From NCBI RefSeq assembly GCF_900323885.1, contig NZ_OOHJ01000018.1:806001-870000 (forward strand): DNA of 64,000 nucleotides. Direction: 5' to 3'. Positions 7,608 through 18,792 of the stretch are shown one piece after another. The notes below the pieces were generated by a model. That model saw nothing but the letters and a program-made list of their open reading frames with translations. It did no database searches and was not told where the DNA came from. The number at the start of each line of letters is the position of its first letter. Positions within the stretch are counted from its first letter, which is position 1. The stretch is from [Actinomadura] parvosata subsp. kistnae. Its GTDB lineage: Bacteria; Actinomycetota; Actinomycetes; Streptosporangiales; Streptosporangiaceae. The translations under genes were made by a program, and so were the position numbers.

Positions 7608-10107
7608 TTATGTCCGCTGCGCGTCGATGCCGTGCCCGGCCGCCCACACCGCGATCTGCGAGCGCGCGTCGAAGCCCAGCTTGTCCATGATGTTGGCGAC
7701 GTGCCTGGCCACGGTGGCCGGGCTGATCACCAGCTCCGCGGCGATCGCCCGGTTGCTCAAGCCTTTGGTCAGCAGCAGCGCGATCTCCCGCTCCCTGGCC
7801 GTCAGCCCGCCGTACCGGGGCCCGACCCCCACCTCGATCGGAAGCGGCCCCTGCCCGTCCGCGCCGCCGCCCCCTTGCCCGGCCCGCCGCCGACCCCCTG
7901 CCCGGCCGCGCCGCCGGGCACGTGCGCGGCCTCGCTGTCGAGCACGTGCCGGGCCACCTCGTCCGGCGGCCACTCCATACCCCTGGCCCACAGCAGCGTC
8001 ACCCGGCCCTCGCCGAGCTCAGCGCGGGCCAGCGTCAGCAGCTCCCGCACCCGCCCCGGCGGGCCGACCTGCCCGATCGACTCGCGCAGCGCGGTGGCGG
8101 CGGCCCCGGCCAGCACCGCCCCTCCAGGTCGCCCTGCGCCTGCGCCAGCGCCGACAGGGCCGACAGCGCCCGCATCACGCCCCTGCGCTGCCCCGCCTTC
8201 CTGCTCAGCTCCAGCCCGGCGGCCACGTGCTTCCTCGCGGCGGCCCGGTCGCCCAGGCCGGCCGCCACCCGGCCGAGCTGGGCGTGGCAGCGGGCCAGCT
8301 CGACCCGGTTGTCCATGCCCTCCAGCAGCGGCAGCGCGTCCGCGTGGCACGACAGGGCCGTCTCCAGGTCGCCCGCCGCCTCGGCCACCGCGCCGAGATG
8401 GGTCAGCGCCCTGGCCTGCGTCCAGTGGTGGCCCGCCTGCCTGCCCAGCGCCAGCGCCTCCTCGCCGTGCCGCCTGGCCTGCCGCAGCCGCCCCTGGAAC
8501 AGCGCCAGGTTGAGCCGCGCGATCCGGGCCGTGGCCAGGTTGAACGGGTCGTCGTGCGCGCTCGCCGCCGCCTCCAGCTCCTCCATGTACCGCAGCGCCC
8601 GCTCCGTCCGCCCGGTGCGGAAGAACACGGTCAGCGCCACGCCGTAGGAGATGCCCAGCCAGTGCGTGTACGGATGCCGCTTCTGCTCCTCCACCCCCTG
8701 CACGATCAGCTCCTCGGCCCGCTCCAGCTCGTCGGCCAGCTCCAGCCCGTACGCCAGCGCCGCCGCGGCCACCGCCACCACGTCGTCGGGCACCTTGGCC
8801 AGGTCGAGCGCGAGCAGCCGCTCGTGCCACCCGACGCTCTCGCCCAGGTCGCCGCGCACGGCCAGGATCGCCAGCGCCGCCCGCGCCAGCCGCAGCCCGG
8901 TCACCGCGTCACGTGAGGCGACGGCCCAGTCGATCGCGGCCCGGCAGTCGTCGAGCAGCGTGCGGCCCCTGATGAAGTGCGCGAGCCGGGCCGGCCACGG
9001 CATCCGCGGCTCCAGCGAGCCGCCCTCGTAGCACCGCTCCATCTCCTCGCAGACGACCCGCAGGTGCCGGTCGCGCAGCCGGGCGACCTCGCCCACCTCC
9101 TCCAGGCGGTCGGCGGCGTACTGGCGGATGGTCTCCAGCAGGCGGTAGCGGCCGGCGCCGCCCTGGTGCAGCACCAGCGACTTGTCCACCAGCCCGGCCA
9201 GCAGGTCGAGCAGCTCGGCCCGGCGCAGGATGCCGCCGTCGGCGCACACCCGCTCGGCCAGCCCCAGGTCGAAGACCCCGGCGAACACCGACAGCCGCCG
9301 CAGCAGCACCCGCTCCTTGGGCGTGAGCAGGTCGTGGCTCCACTCCACGGTGGCCAGCAGCGTGCGCTGCCGGGCGGGCGCCGTGCGGTGGCCGGTGGTG
9401 AGCAGCGCGAACCGGTCGCCGATGCGGTCGGCGATCCGGCCGGGGCTGAGCAGGCCGGTCCTGGCCGCCGCCAGCTCCAGGGCCAGCGGCAGGCCGTCGA
9501 GGGCCCGGCACAGGCGTACGACGTCGGGCATGTGCTCCGTCACCGCCCGCGCGCCCGCCGCCAGCGCCCGCTCCACGAACAGCAGCACCGACTCGGCGTC
9601 GGGATGCCGCTCGTCGGGCAGCTCCAGCGGCGGCACCCGCCAGACCAGCTCGCCCTGGATGCGCAGCGGCTCCCGGCTGGTGAGCAGGAAACGCAGGCGG
9701 GGGCACTCGGCGATGAGCTGGGCGACCAGCTCGGCGCAGCGTTCGACCAGGTGCTCGCAGTTGTCCAGCAGGATCAGGGTGCTGGCGTCACGCAGGCGCA
9801 GCCGCAGGCCGTCGAGCAGCCGCCCGGGCAGCTCGTCGCGGACGCCGAGCACGCCGGCCACCTCGTTCACGACCAGCGCGGGATCTCCGACGCGGGCCAG
9901 CTCCACCAGCCACACGCCGTCGGCGAACCAGGGCCGCGCCTGCGCCGCCACGCGCAGCGACAGCCGGGTCTTGCCGATGCCGCCCACGCCGCTCAGCGTG
10001 ATCACGCGTTCCGCGCGGACGAGCGCGCCCAGCTCGGACACGTCGCGTTCGCGGCCGATGAAGCGGTTGGGCTCCACAGGGAGGTTGTGCGGGGCTGGCA
10101 CGGTCAT
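7608..10107 (-). CDS. NB-ARC/TPR/LuxR-type regulator, copy 1; reading frame broken twice
   Basis: About 833 codons. The first frame (10107 to ~8120) begins MTVPAPHNLPVEPNRFIGRERD. It carries a P-loop NTPase of STAND/NB-ARC type (Walker A SGVGGIGKTRLSL, Walker B TLILLDNCEHL, sensor LLTSREPLRI), then winged-helix and TPR-like helices. Near 8117-8124 and again near 7865-7885 one base appears to be missing. The product continues in the second frame (AVLAGAAATALRESIGQ) and the third (GLTAREREIALLLTKGLSNRAIAAEL and VARHVANIMDKLG), which is the LuxR helix-turn-helix. Copy 2 reads through the same places, so these are real mutations or assembly errors. STAND regulators switch on ATP binding and oligomerisation to activate transcription. 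It lies downstream of the short ANL-like gene. Confidence 0.8.
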
Positions 10108-10228
10108 CTTCGGGGCCCCAAGTGGTCGCGGCAGGCTCTCCTACGAGCCAAGTCTCCCCCGCGCCAGGGGCCGATGCGATCACTTTCCGTGCAGAGTCAG
10201 CGACCCGCCCGCTACGAATGTGAGGCGT

Positions 10229-10612
10229 TCACGTCGGCGGCGCCCAGGACGGGCACGAGCCGTTCAGGTCGGCGACGCTCATCACGATCCGCACCCGCGA
10301 CTCCTCGGCCGCGTCGAGGGCCTGCCGGACGTCGGAGATCATCACCCGGGCGCCGCTCTCGTGGATGCGGTCGCGCAGCGTGGCGGTGTCGAGATCGGGC
10401 GGCAGGGGCCAGACGACGCCGCCCGCCGCGATCACCGCGTTGGTCGACACGAGCAGGTCGGGCCCGACGCGCAGGCAGATGAGCACGGTGTCTCCGGAGC
10501 GCACTCCCCTGCGCCGCAGCTGGACGGTCGCGACCGCGGATCTCTCGTCGAGCTGCTCCTCGGTGAGCTTCAGGCCGGTGCCTGAGTCCACCATCACGAT
10601 GCGCTCATCCAT
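10229..10612 (-). CDS. Short protein resembling the N-terminal lobe of AMP-binding (ANL) enzymes
   Basis: 127 residues from the ATG at 10612. Residues ~18-85 (LTEEQLDERSAVATVQLRRR, GVRSGDTVLICLRVGPDLLV, STNAVIAAGGVVWPLPPDLD) match the start of acyl-CoA synthetase/NRPS adenylation domains, where the first lobe reads RxGVxxGDxVxI...hAxxxAGgvxxPL. The protein ends before the P-loop (TSGTTG type) and all catalytic motifs, so it cannot adenylate substrates. It could be a decayed enzyme or a binding or scaffold protein. It precedes regulator copy 1 by 121 bp, and a longer homologous-looking protein (13185-13928) precedes copy 2. The ATG is 7 nt from a TACGGT -10 element, suggesting leaderless expression; an upstream in-frame ATG at 10648 overlaps the promoter. 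Confidence 0.62.
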   Translation of the reverse strand: MDERIVMVDSGTGLKLTEEQLDERSAVATVQLRRRGVRSGDTVLICLRVGPDLLVSTNAVIAAGGVVWPLPPDLDTATLRDRIHESGARVMISDVRQALDAAEESRVRIVMSVADLNGSCPSWAPPT

Positions 10613-10619
10613 GGGGCCC

Positions 10620-10676
10620 ACCGTAGGGAGGGCGTCTCGTGCACACATGGGGCGGAATATGCAGATCCCTATGCAG
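10620..10676 (-). promoter_or_regulatory. Promoter and shared motif, copy A
   Basis: On the minus strand a TACGGT -10 (10625-10620) lies 7 nt before the ATG at 10612. Thirty bp upstream of it is a 21-bp motif (10656-10676) whose plus-strand sequence starts AATATGCAGATCC and ends CTATGCAG. It is identical at 16 of 21 positions to the motif at 13971-13991, with the same 30-bp gap. There is no good -35, which fits an activator-dependent promoter. Confidence 0.6.
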
Positions 10677-10688
10677 AAGTCGGCACGG

Positions 10689-13132
10689 CTACGGGTCGTC
10701 CTTCTGGTGCTCGGTGGCCCAGACCGCGATCTGCGCCCGTGAGGTGTAGCCGAGCTTCTCCATGATGTTGGCGATGTGCCGGGCGACCGTCGCGGGGCTG
10801 ATCACCAGCTCTTCGGCGATGATCCGGTTGGACAGCCCCCGGGTGAGCAGCCCGGCGATCTCCTGCTCGCGCGCGGTCAGCAGCGAGTGCCTGCCCGGCT
10901 CGGCCGCCACCGGGGCCTTGACCGGGGGCTTGCCCGTCACCCGCTCGCCCGACAGCACGTGGCGGGCGGCCATGTCGGGGCGCATCGTCTGGCCGCGCGA
11001 CCACAGCGCGCTGGTGCGGCTCTCGCCCAGCTTCGTGCGGGCCCGGCCGAGCAGCTCCTCGATCCTGGTCGTGGCCGAGTGCTGCCCGATCGACTCGCGC
11101 AGCCCGGCCGCCGCCGCGGCGGCCAGCACGGCGCCCTCCAGGTCGCCCTCGCACTCGGCCAGCACCGACAGCCCCACCAGGCAGCGGGCCTCGCCCTGCC
11201 GCTGCCCGCCGGCCCACGCCAGCTCCAGGCTGGCCGACAGCTGCTCACGCGCGAGGCCGAACTCGTGCAGCATGGCCGCCACCCGCCCGATCCGCGCCAG
11301 GCACCGGGTCAGCTCGGGGTCGCCGCCCGGCTCGGCGCCGCCGCCCAGCTCGCGCAGCCAGGGGGCGGCCGTCTTGTAGTGCTCCTTGGCGGTGCTCAGG
11401 TCGCCCCTGGCCTCGGCCACCGAGCCGAGCTGGATCGCGGTCCGGGCCATCAGCCAGCGGTGGCCGTGCGCCCGCGCCCGCGCCAGCGCCTCCTCGCCGT
11501 GCCGCTGCGCCTCCCGCAGCCGGCCGCGCACCAGCGCCACCGCCGACAGCCCGAGCAGCCCGCCGCCTGGTTCCACGTGTCGCCGGTGCGGGTGGCCAGG
11601 GCCAGGCCCTCCTCCGCGTGGTGCAGCGCCTCATCGGCGCGCCCCATGCGCAGCAGCACGACGACCATGAGGCTGTGCATGACGCAGTGCGGGAACAGGT
11701 CGTCGCGCGACATCTCCGCCAGGCTCGCCTCCGCCGTCTCCAGCGCCCGGCCCAGCTCGTCGCGCGCCTCCAGCCCATAGGCGAGGTACGCCTTGGCGTG
11801 CGCGATCTGGTCGGCGGACACCCCGGTCAGGTCGAGCGAGAGCAGCCGCTCGATCCAGCCGACGATCTCCGTCACGTTGCCGCCGAGGGGCAGCAGCCCC
11901 GTGCTGGTGCGGCACAGCCGCAGGCCCGCGGGAACGTTCCCGGCCTCCACGGCCCAGTCGAGCGCCACGCGCTGGTCGTCGATCAGGTCGCGGCTGGCGC
12001 GCAGCGCCTCCAGCCGCCGCTCCCACGGCACGCCGGGCAGCACCATCTCGGTCATGAAGTGCCGCTCCTGCAGCTCGCACAGCACGTCGAGGTGGCGCTG
12101 GCGCAGGACCTCGCGCTCGCCGGCCTGGTCGAGGCGCTCGACGGCGTACCGCTTGATCGTCTCCAGCAGCCAGTAGCGCCTGCGGCTCTCGTCGCACAGC
12201 ACGAGCGACTTGTCGACCAGCCCGCCGAGCAGGTCGACGATCTCGCCCTCGGGGATGGGCCGCTCGGCGCAGACCTGCTCGGCCAGGTCGAGGTCGAAAT
12301 CACCGGCGAACACCGACAGCCGCCGCAGCAGCACCTGCTCCTTGGCCGAGAGCAGGTCGTAGCTCCACTCGACGGCCGCCAGCAGCGTGCGCTGACGGGG
12401 CGGGGCGGTGCGGCCCCCCGTGGTCAGCAGCGAGAACCGGTCGTCGATGCGGTCGGCGATCTGGCCGGGGCTGAGCAGGCTCGTACGGGCCGCGGCCAGC
12501 TCCAGCGCCAGCGGCAACCCGTCGAGCGCCCGGCACAGCCGCACCACGTCGGGCAGGCTCTCGGGCCCCAGCCTGGTGCCGGCCGCCGCCGCGCGGTCCA
12601 TGAAGAGCTGCACGGACTCGGCCTCGGGCGTGGCCGGATCGGGCAGGTCGAGCGGCGGCACCCGCCAGATCAGCTCGCTGGGGATGCGCAGCGGCTCTCG
12701 GCTGGTGGCCAGGACGCGCAGCGACGGGCAGGCCGCGACCAGCGCGGAGACCAGTTCGGCGCACGTGTCGACCACGTGCTCGCAGTTGTCGAGCAGCAGC
12801 AGGCAGCGCTGGTCGCCCAGCCGGGCCGTCATGGTGTCGCGCAGCGGCCTGGCGCTCTCTTCGCGCACGCCGAGCACGCGGGCCACCTCCTGCTCGACGA
12901 GCTCGGGACGGCCGAACCTGGCCAGCTCCACCAGCCACACGCCGTCGGGGAACGACGGCAACAGCCCGGCCGCCACCTGGAGGGCCAGCCGGGTCTTGCC
13001 GATGCCGCCGACCCCGCACAGTGTCACCACTCGCGTCTCGCCGAACAGGCCGCGCAGGTCGTCGAGGTCGCGCTCGCGGCCGATGAACCGGTTGGGCTCT
13101 GCCGGAAGGTTGTGCCGGGGGGTATCTGGCAT
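10689..13132 (-). CDS. NB-ARC/TPR/LuxR-type regulator, copy 2; reading frame broken once
   Basis: About 814 codons, a tandem paralogue of the regulator at 7608-10107. The start chosen is the ATG at 13132 (MPDTPRHNLPAEPNRFIGRE), which aligns with copy 1; an upstream in-frame codon at 13195 runs into the preceding gene. P-loop CGVGGIGKTRLAL, Walker B CLLLLDNCEHV, VLATSREPLRI, then TPR-like repeats. Near 11560-11570, in a GC-rich run, one base seems to be missing: the frame ending TGDTWNQAA continues one frame over as GLLGLSAVALVRGRLREAQ. The C-terminus is an intact LuxR HTH (LTAREQEIAGLLTRGLSNRIIAEEL, then VARHIANIMEKLGY). It lies 52 bp downstream of the ANL-like gene and probably forms an operon with it. 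Confidence 0.82.
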
Positions 13133-13184
13133 GTGCTCACCCTGCGTCGCGGAAGGATCACACTCTCCCACAGTGTCGCACTTT

Positions 13185-13928
13185 TCACAGGCCAAGCGAG
13201 CTCACGACCGCCCTTTCGTCGACGACCCGCAGAATGGGGTCGCCGAGCAGCCTCCTGGCCAGGTCGTACGGCGCCACGATCATGGTGGCCCGGCGTTCCT
13301 GGGCCAGCACGCGGCAGCCGACCAGGCTCGGCTCGTGGGCGACCACGACGTGGGCGCCGGCCGTCATCGCCAGATCGATCACCCGCAGCCCGCGGAACGG
13401 CTCGCTCACCGCGCTGATCACGACGTCGTCCTTGCCGACGACCAGCCGGGCGGCGAGCCGGCGCAGGTCGGTGGCCAGGTCGGTGTTGTCGAGCACGCGC
13501 ACGCCGTCGAGGGTGAACGCCGGCCCGGCCAGCGGCCCGAACTCCACCGCGCCCGCCGTCAGCAGGTCGGCGAACGGCCGGGCCCCCGGCGTGGGGCGGA
13601 AGGCGAACACCTGGTCGACCTTCACGGCCTCGGGGTCGTAGCGGTCTTGGGCGATCATCAGCCGGGCGGTGCCGGTGGCCGAGAGCTCCGCCACCCCGCC
13701 GGCCCAGGCCACGGCGTGCACGGCCACGGGCAGGAACGCGCCGAGCGGCACGTTGACCAGCACGTGGTCGCCGTAGCGCAGGCCCTGGGCGCGCAGCCCG
13801 GCGGCGGCGCGGGTGACGCGTCTGGCGAAGGCGGAGTAGGACAGCACCTCGCCGGTGCGGACGTCGCTCACCGCCGGCTGCTCGCCCTGCATCGGTGCCG
13901 CCGCCATCACGAGCTCTGTCCAGGTCAT
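13185..13928 (-). CDS. P-loop-less AMP-binding (ANL) domain-like protein
   Basis: 247 residues from the ATG at 13928. MTWTELVMAAAPMQGEQPAV to AGLRAQGLRYGDHVLVNVPL to AVHAVAWAGGVAELSATGT matches the N-terminal lobe of acyl-CoA synthetases. DVVISAVSEPFRGLRVIDLA, then GAHVVVAHEPSLVG and TMIVAPYDLARRLLGDP, match the second lobe, after the P-loop. The P-loop itself (YTSGTTGxPKG type) is absent: the text jumps from TDLATDLRRLAARLVVGKD to DVVISA. The C-terminal catalytic Lys domain is also missing. It therefore looks like a pseudoenzyme that may bind an acyl or nucleotide ligand. It heads the module with regulator copy 2, with a 6-nt gap between a TAGATT -10 and the ATG. Confidence 0.7.
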   Translation of the reverse strand: MTWTELVMAAAPMQGEQPAVSDVRTGEVLSYSAFARRVTRAAAGLRAQGLRYGDHVLVNVPLGAFLPVAVHAVAWAGGVAELSATGTARLMIAQDRYDPEAVKVDQVFAFRPTPGARPFADLLTAGAVEFGPLAGPAFTLDGVRVLDNTDLATDLRRLAARLVVGKDDVVISAVSEPFRGLRVIDLAMTAGAHVVVAHEPSLVGCRVLAQERRATMIVAPYDLARRLLGDPILRVVDERAVVSSLGL

Positions 13929-13934
13929 GACGAC

Positions 13935-13991
13935 AATCTAGGGACCGGGACCAAGATTGCCATGCGCACAAATGTGCAACCCCCTATGTAG
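13935..13991 (-). promoter_or_regulatory. Promoter and shared motif, copy B
   Basis: Minus-strand TAGATT (13940-13935) is 6 nt from the ATG at 13928. The 21-bp motif at 13971-13991 (plus strand begins AATGTGCAACCCC, ends CTATGTAG) again lies 30 bp upstream of the -10. It overlaps a small palindrome GCACAAATGTGC (13966-13977). Spacing and sequence match copy A, so one activator, perhaps the LuxR-type regulators themselves, may bind both. Confidence 0.6.
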
Positions 13992-14164
13992 GTGGGCCGC
14001 CGTTCCCGCCGTCTGCTCCTACAGTTGTCACCGGTCCTTGTTCTTCATCCGTCTGTACATCGTTCCTCACCCTGTCCGCTCCTGCCATCTGAGGGGATCA
14101 ACTAGACTTAGTAGGTCGCGACTTCGCGCGGCCGCCCCCACGACACACAGAGCGAGACGTCATC

Positions 14165-16015
<1,851 letters not shown>

Positions 16016-16040
16016 CGGAGCCGCCGGAAATCTTCACCGG

Positions 16041-16080
16041 AGCCGCGCTTTGCTCGCTTTTTTGCGAACAAAGCGCGGCT
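16041..16080 (+). terminator. Terminator after typA
   Basis: Perfect 12-bp arms AGCCGCGCTTTG (16041-16052) and CAAAGCGCGGCT (16069-16080), with an inner 4-bp stem TCGC/GCGA closing a TTTTTT loop. It lies 25 bp after the typA stop and is followed by TTTCTGG. Confidence 0.88.
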
Positions 16081-16240
16081 TTCTGGTAAGTGCGGGAAGT
16101 AAGTACCCCGGCTCCGCCACGTGCGATGGAAAGGCTCTCCCGGGTCACGCCGTAAAGAAAAGTTGTCATGGGAGCAGCTGTAATCACACCGTGACCCTAC
16201 GAGATAGAACAATGGCGCATGCCGGAGAATCATCCAAATT

Positions 16241-18781
16241 GTGGGAAAGCTCCGGATGGCAATCGCGTTCGGGCTGGCGCTGGTGTCGTTGGGGGCGATC
16301 GTTTGGTGCACCGTTGCAGCCAGACCGGTAGCGGGCCCTGCCCCGCCGAAAGGCACCGCAGGTCCCAACCCGTGGGTGGCCGCGGCCACCCGCGCCGACC
16401 CCGACGTGCGCTGGGCCCGCAGGGCCACCACGGAGGTGTCGATCTCCAGGGCGAGCAGGAGCGACCTGGAACCGGTCCCTGAGGGCCGGCTCGACCCCCG
16501 CCAGCGGCACGTCAAGGTGACCGTCAAGCACCGGCTGCAGCTCGCCCCGCGCGACACCCTCATCGAGGCGTTACGCCAGGGCGGTGGCTTCCCCGGCACG
16601 CTGCAGCAGGTCACCGACGCCGCGTTCGGCGCCATCAAGGTAGACGGCCCCAGCCTGGCCCCGACGACCCGCCTGGCGCCGACCCTCATCTCGGAAAGCG
16701 GCCGGACCACGGCCGAGTTCACCGTGACGCTGCTGCGCCAGCTCCGGCCCGACCAGCTGCTGAAGCTGGGCTTCGAGGAGCCCAAGGCGTTCCCGCTCAT
16801 CGTCACCAGCCGCTCCATCACCGTGCTGCCCGGCGAGTGGAGCGTGCTGCGGCTGGAGGGCATCACGCCGGAGCAGGAGGAGGCCGAGCGGCTGGCGTTC
16901 ACCGTCGGGGCGTACCCGGTGAGCCTGACGCTCGCGCCCGACTCCTTCGGCTTCCCCGACGTGGTCGTCCAGGAGGACTTCTCGTGGGCCACCGCGCTCG
17001 GCGTGCTCACCGCGATCGCGCTGGCGATCTACCTGCTGCGCTCGCTCGGCAAGGGCTGGTGGGCCAGGCTCGCCAACAGGGAGCTGTTCTTCGGGCTCGC
17101 ACTGGCCGCGCCCGCGCTGCTGATCCCGCTGTTCGCCGAGGACTGGTCGGTGGTGGCGTACGTCATCCTCTTCATCGCCGTGCCCCTCCTCGCGCTGCGG
17201 CACGCCAGCCGCGTGCTGCCGACCAGCCCGCCGTGGGACACCCGTGACCTGCTCGTCGTCACCGGCGCCGGCGTCGCGATCGGGCTCGGCATGCTCGCCT
17301 GGTCGTGGCTGCACGGGCAGCAGTCCGGCCAGGCGCTGCTGGCCGGCGGGGCCGTGGCGGCCGTCGCCGCGGCCGGCTCGGCGATCGCGTTCAGCGTGGA
17401 CCTGGGGGTACGGCCGGTCGTCGTCCGCCTGGCGGTGCTGTCGGCCGAGGCCGCGATCGGGCTGCTGGCCCTGGCCCTGTGGCTGCGGGCGCTGGCCGGC
17501 GGGGTGTACCCGCCCGACAGCATCCGGCTGGTGCTCGCGCTGAGCTGGGCGCTGATCCCGATCTCCGCGCTGGCCGTGGCCACCAAGCAGTGGAAACGCC
17601 AGACCGTCGTGGGCGCCGTGCTCATCAGCCTGCTCGTGCAGGGCTGGCCCACCGAATGGCTGGACTCGGGGTCGTGGAGCCTGGCCGTCCAGCAGGACGA
17701 GCCGCGCATCGGCAACCTCGTGCTCAGCCCGATCGTGCGCGGGGTGATGGGGCTGCTGCTGCTCGGGTTCGTGATGCTGGTGCTGCGGCTGCGGCGGCTG
17801 GGCGCGCAGCTCTCCGCGGTCGACAATCCCGTGGCCGAGTCGACCATGATCTGCGTGCTGATGGTGCTCTACATCACGCCCAGCGGCAGCACCACGCTGG
17901 CCGACATCGACGTGCCGCTGCCGCTGCTGGCCATCACCTCGCTCGTGGCCTGGGCGACCGCACAATGGCTGCTCACCGGCCCCCGCATGGCCATCCCCGA
18001 GCCGGTCAACCTGGAGGAGCACCGCGCCCTCATCAGGGCCGCCCTGCACAAGCGGCTGCTGCTGGTCGCCGAGCAGGAGTTGTACCGCGTCGGGCGGGCC
18101 AGGATCGGCGCGGGCGAGCTGACCATGGCCGACTTCGACCAGCAGCACAACGCGCTCGAAGCGGCCATGAACCGGCACGGCCGGCACCCGGAGACCGCCT
18201 TCGCCACCTCCGCCGGCTGCTCGCCCTGGTACAACGGCATCCACGCCTTCACCGTCAGCCTGCTGCTCAGCCTGCCCTTCGCCCTGGTCTACGGCTGGCC
18301 GGAAGGGGTGGACCTGACCAGCTTCATCTTCGACGGGCGCTACCTGATCACGCTGCCCGCCTTCGGCTTCCTGTTCGGCTACTTCTACCCGCGCATCCGC
18401 GGCACCCAGCCCATGACCAAGGCCCTGCACCTGACCGCCGCGGCGCTGCTGACCGAGCTGTCGGGCTACCTGTCCACCCTCGCCGAGCCGGACATCGGGG
18501 CGTTCGACAAGACGCAGGTCGTGGCCATCGTGGTGGGGCAGGTCATGATGGTGTGCATCGGGCTCGGACTGTTCTGGGAGTGGCGCATCATGCACCTGGC
18601 CGGGGAGCCGTGGGCGCGGGTGCGCAACCTGCGCAGCATCCGCAGCCTCGCGGCGCCCACGCTGGCGCTGGTGCTGGCGGCGGGCACCACGGCGGCGTCC
18701 TCGGCCGCCGGGCAGACGGTGGACCGGATCCTCAAGGGCGACCAGATCGTCACCATCACCACCCCCCGCACCGGCCCGTAG
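16241..18781 (+). CDS. Large multi-pass membrane protein with an N-terminal extracytoplasmic domain
   Basis: 846 residues. The N-terminal signal/anchor (LRMAIAFGLALVSLGAIVWCT) is followed by ~220 soluble residues that should lie outside the membrane (RHVKVTVKHRLQLAPRDTLI, TTAEFTVTLLRQLRPDQLLK). After these come roughly 12-14 membrane helices, interrupted at ~590-650 by a charged cytoplasmic stretch (EEHRALIRAALHKRLLLVAE, GELTMADFDQQHNALEAAMN). From memory this layout resembles actinobacterial DUF6185-type proteins, but I am not certain. No catalytic motif is visible and the function is unknown. The start is GTG 16241; the ATG at 16256 has a better ribosome-binding site (GGAAAG) but loses the basic residues before the anchor. 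It stands alone between the typA terminator and convergent genes. Confidence 0.85.
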   Translation: MGKLRMAIAFGLALVSLGAIVWCTVAARPVAGPAPPKGTAGPNPWVAAATRADPDVRWARRATTEVSISRASRSDLEPVPEGRLDPRQRHVKVTVKHRLQLAPRDTLIEALRQGGGFPGTLQQVTDAAFGAIKVDGPSLAPTTRLAPTLISESGRTTAEFTVTLLRQLRPDQLLKLGFEEPKAFPLIVTSRSITVLPGEWSVLRLEGITPEQEEAERLAFTVGAYPVSLTLAPDSFGFPDVVVQEDFSWATALGVLTAIALAIYLLRSLGKGWWARLANRELFFGLALAAPALLIPLFAEDWSVVAYVILFIAVPLLALRHASRVLPTSPPWDTRDLLVVTGAGVAIGLGMLAWSWLHGQQSGQALLAGGAVAAVAAAGSAIAFSVDLGVRPVVVRLAVLSAEAAIGLLALALWLRALAGGVYPPDSIRLVLALSWALIPISALAVATKQWKRQTVVGAVLISLLVQGWPTEWLDSGSWSLAVQQDEPRIGNLVLSPIVRGVMGLLLLGFVMLVLRLRRLGAQLSAVDNPVAESTMICVLMVLYITPSGSTTLADIDVPLPLLAITSLVAWATAQWLLTGPRMAIPEPVNLEEHRALIRAALHKRLLLVAEQELYRVGRARIGAGELTMADFDQQHNALEAAMNRHGRHPETAFATSAGCSPWYNGIHAFTVSLLLSLPFALVYGWPEGVDLTSFIFDGRYLITLPAFGFLFGYFYPRIRGTQPMTKALHLTAAALLTELSGYLSTLAEPDIGAFDKTQVVAIVVGQVMMVCIGLGLFWEWRIMHLAGEPWARVRNLRSIRSLAAPTLALVLAAGTTAASSAAGQTVDRILKGDQIVTITTPRTGP

Positions 18782-18792
18782 GGCGCGCCAGG

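Noticed and set aside
13160..13176. Inverted repeat ACACT-N7-AGTGT before regulator copy 2
   Set aside because: Short arms and no counterpart before copy 1; could be chance.
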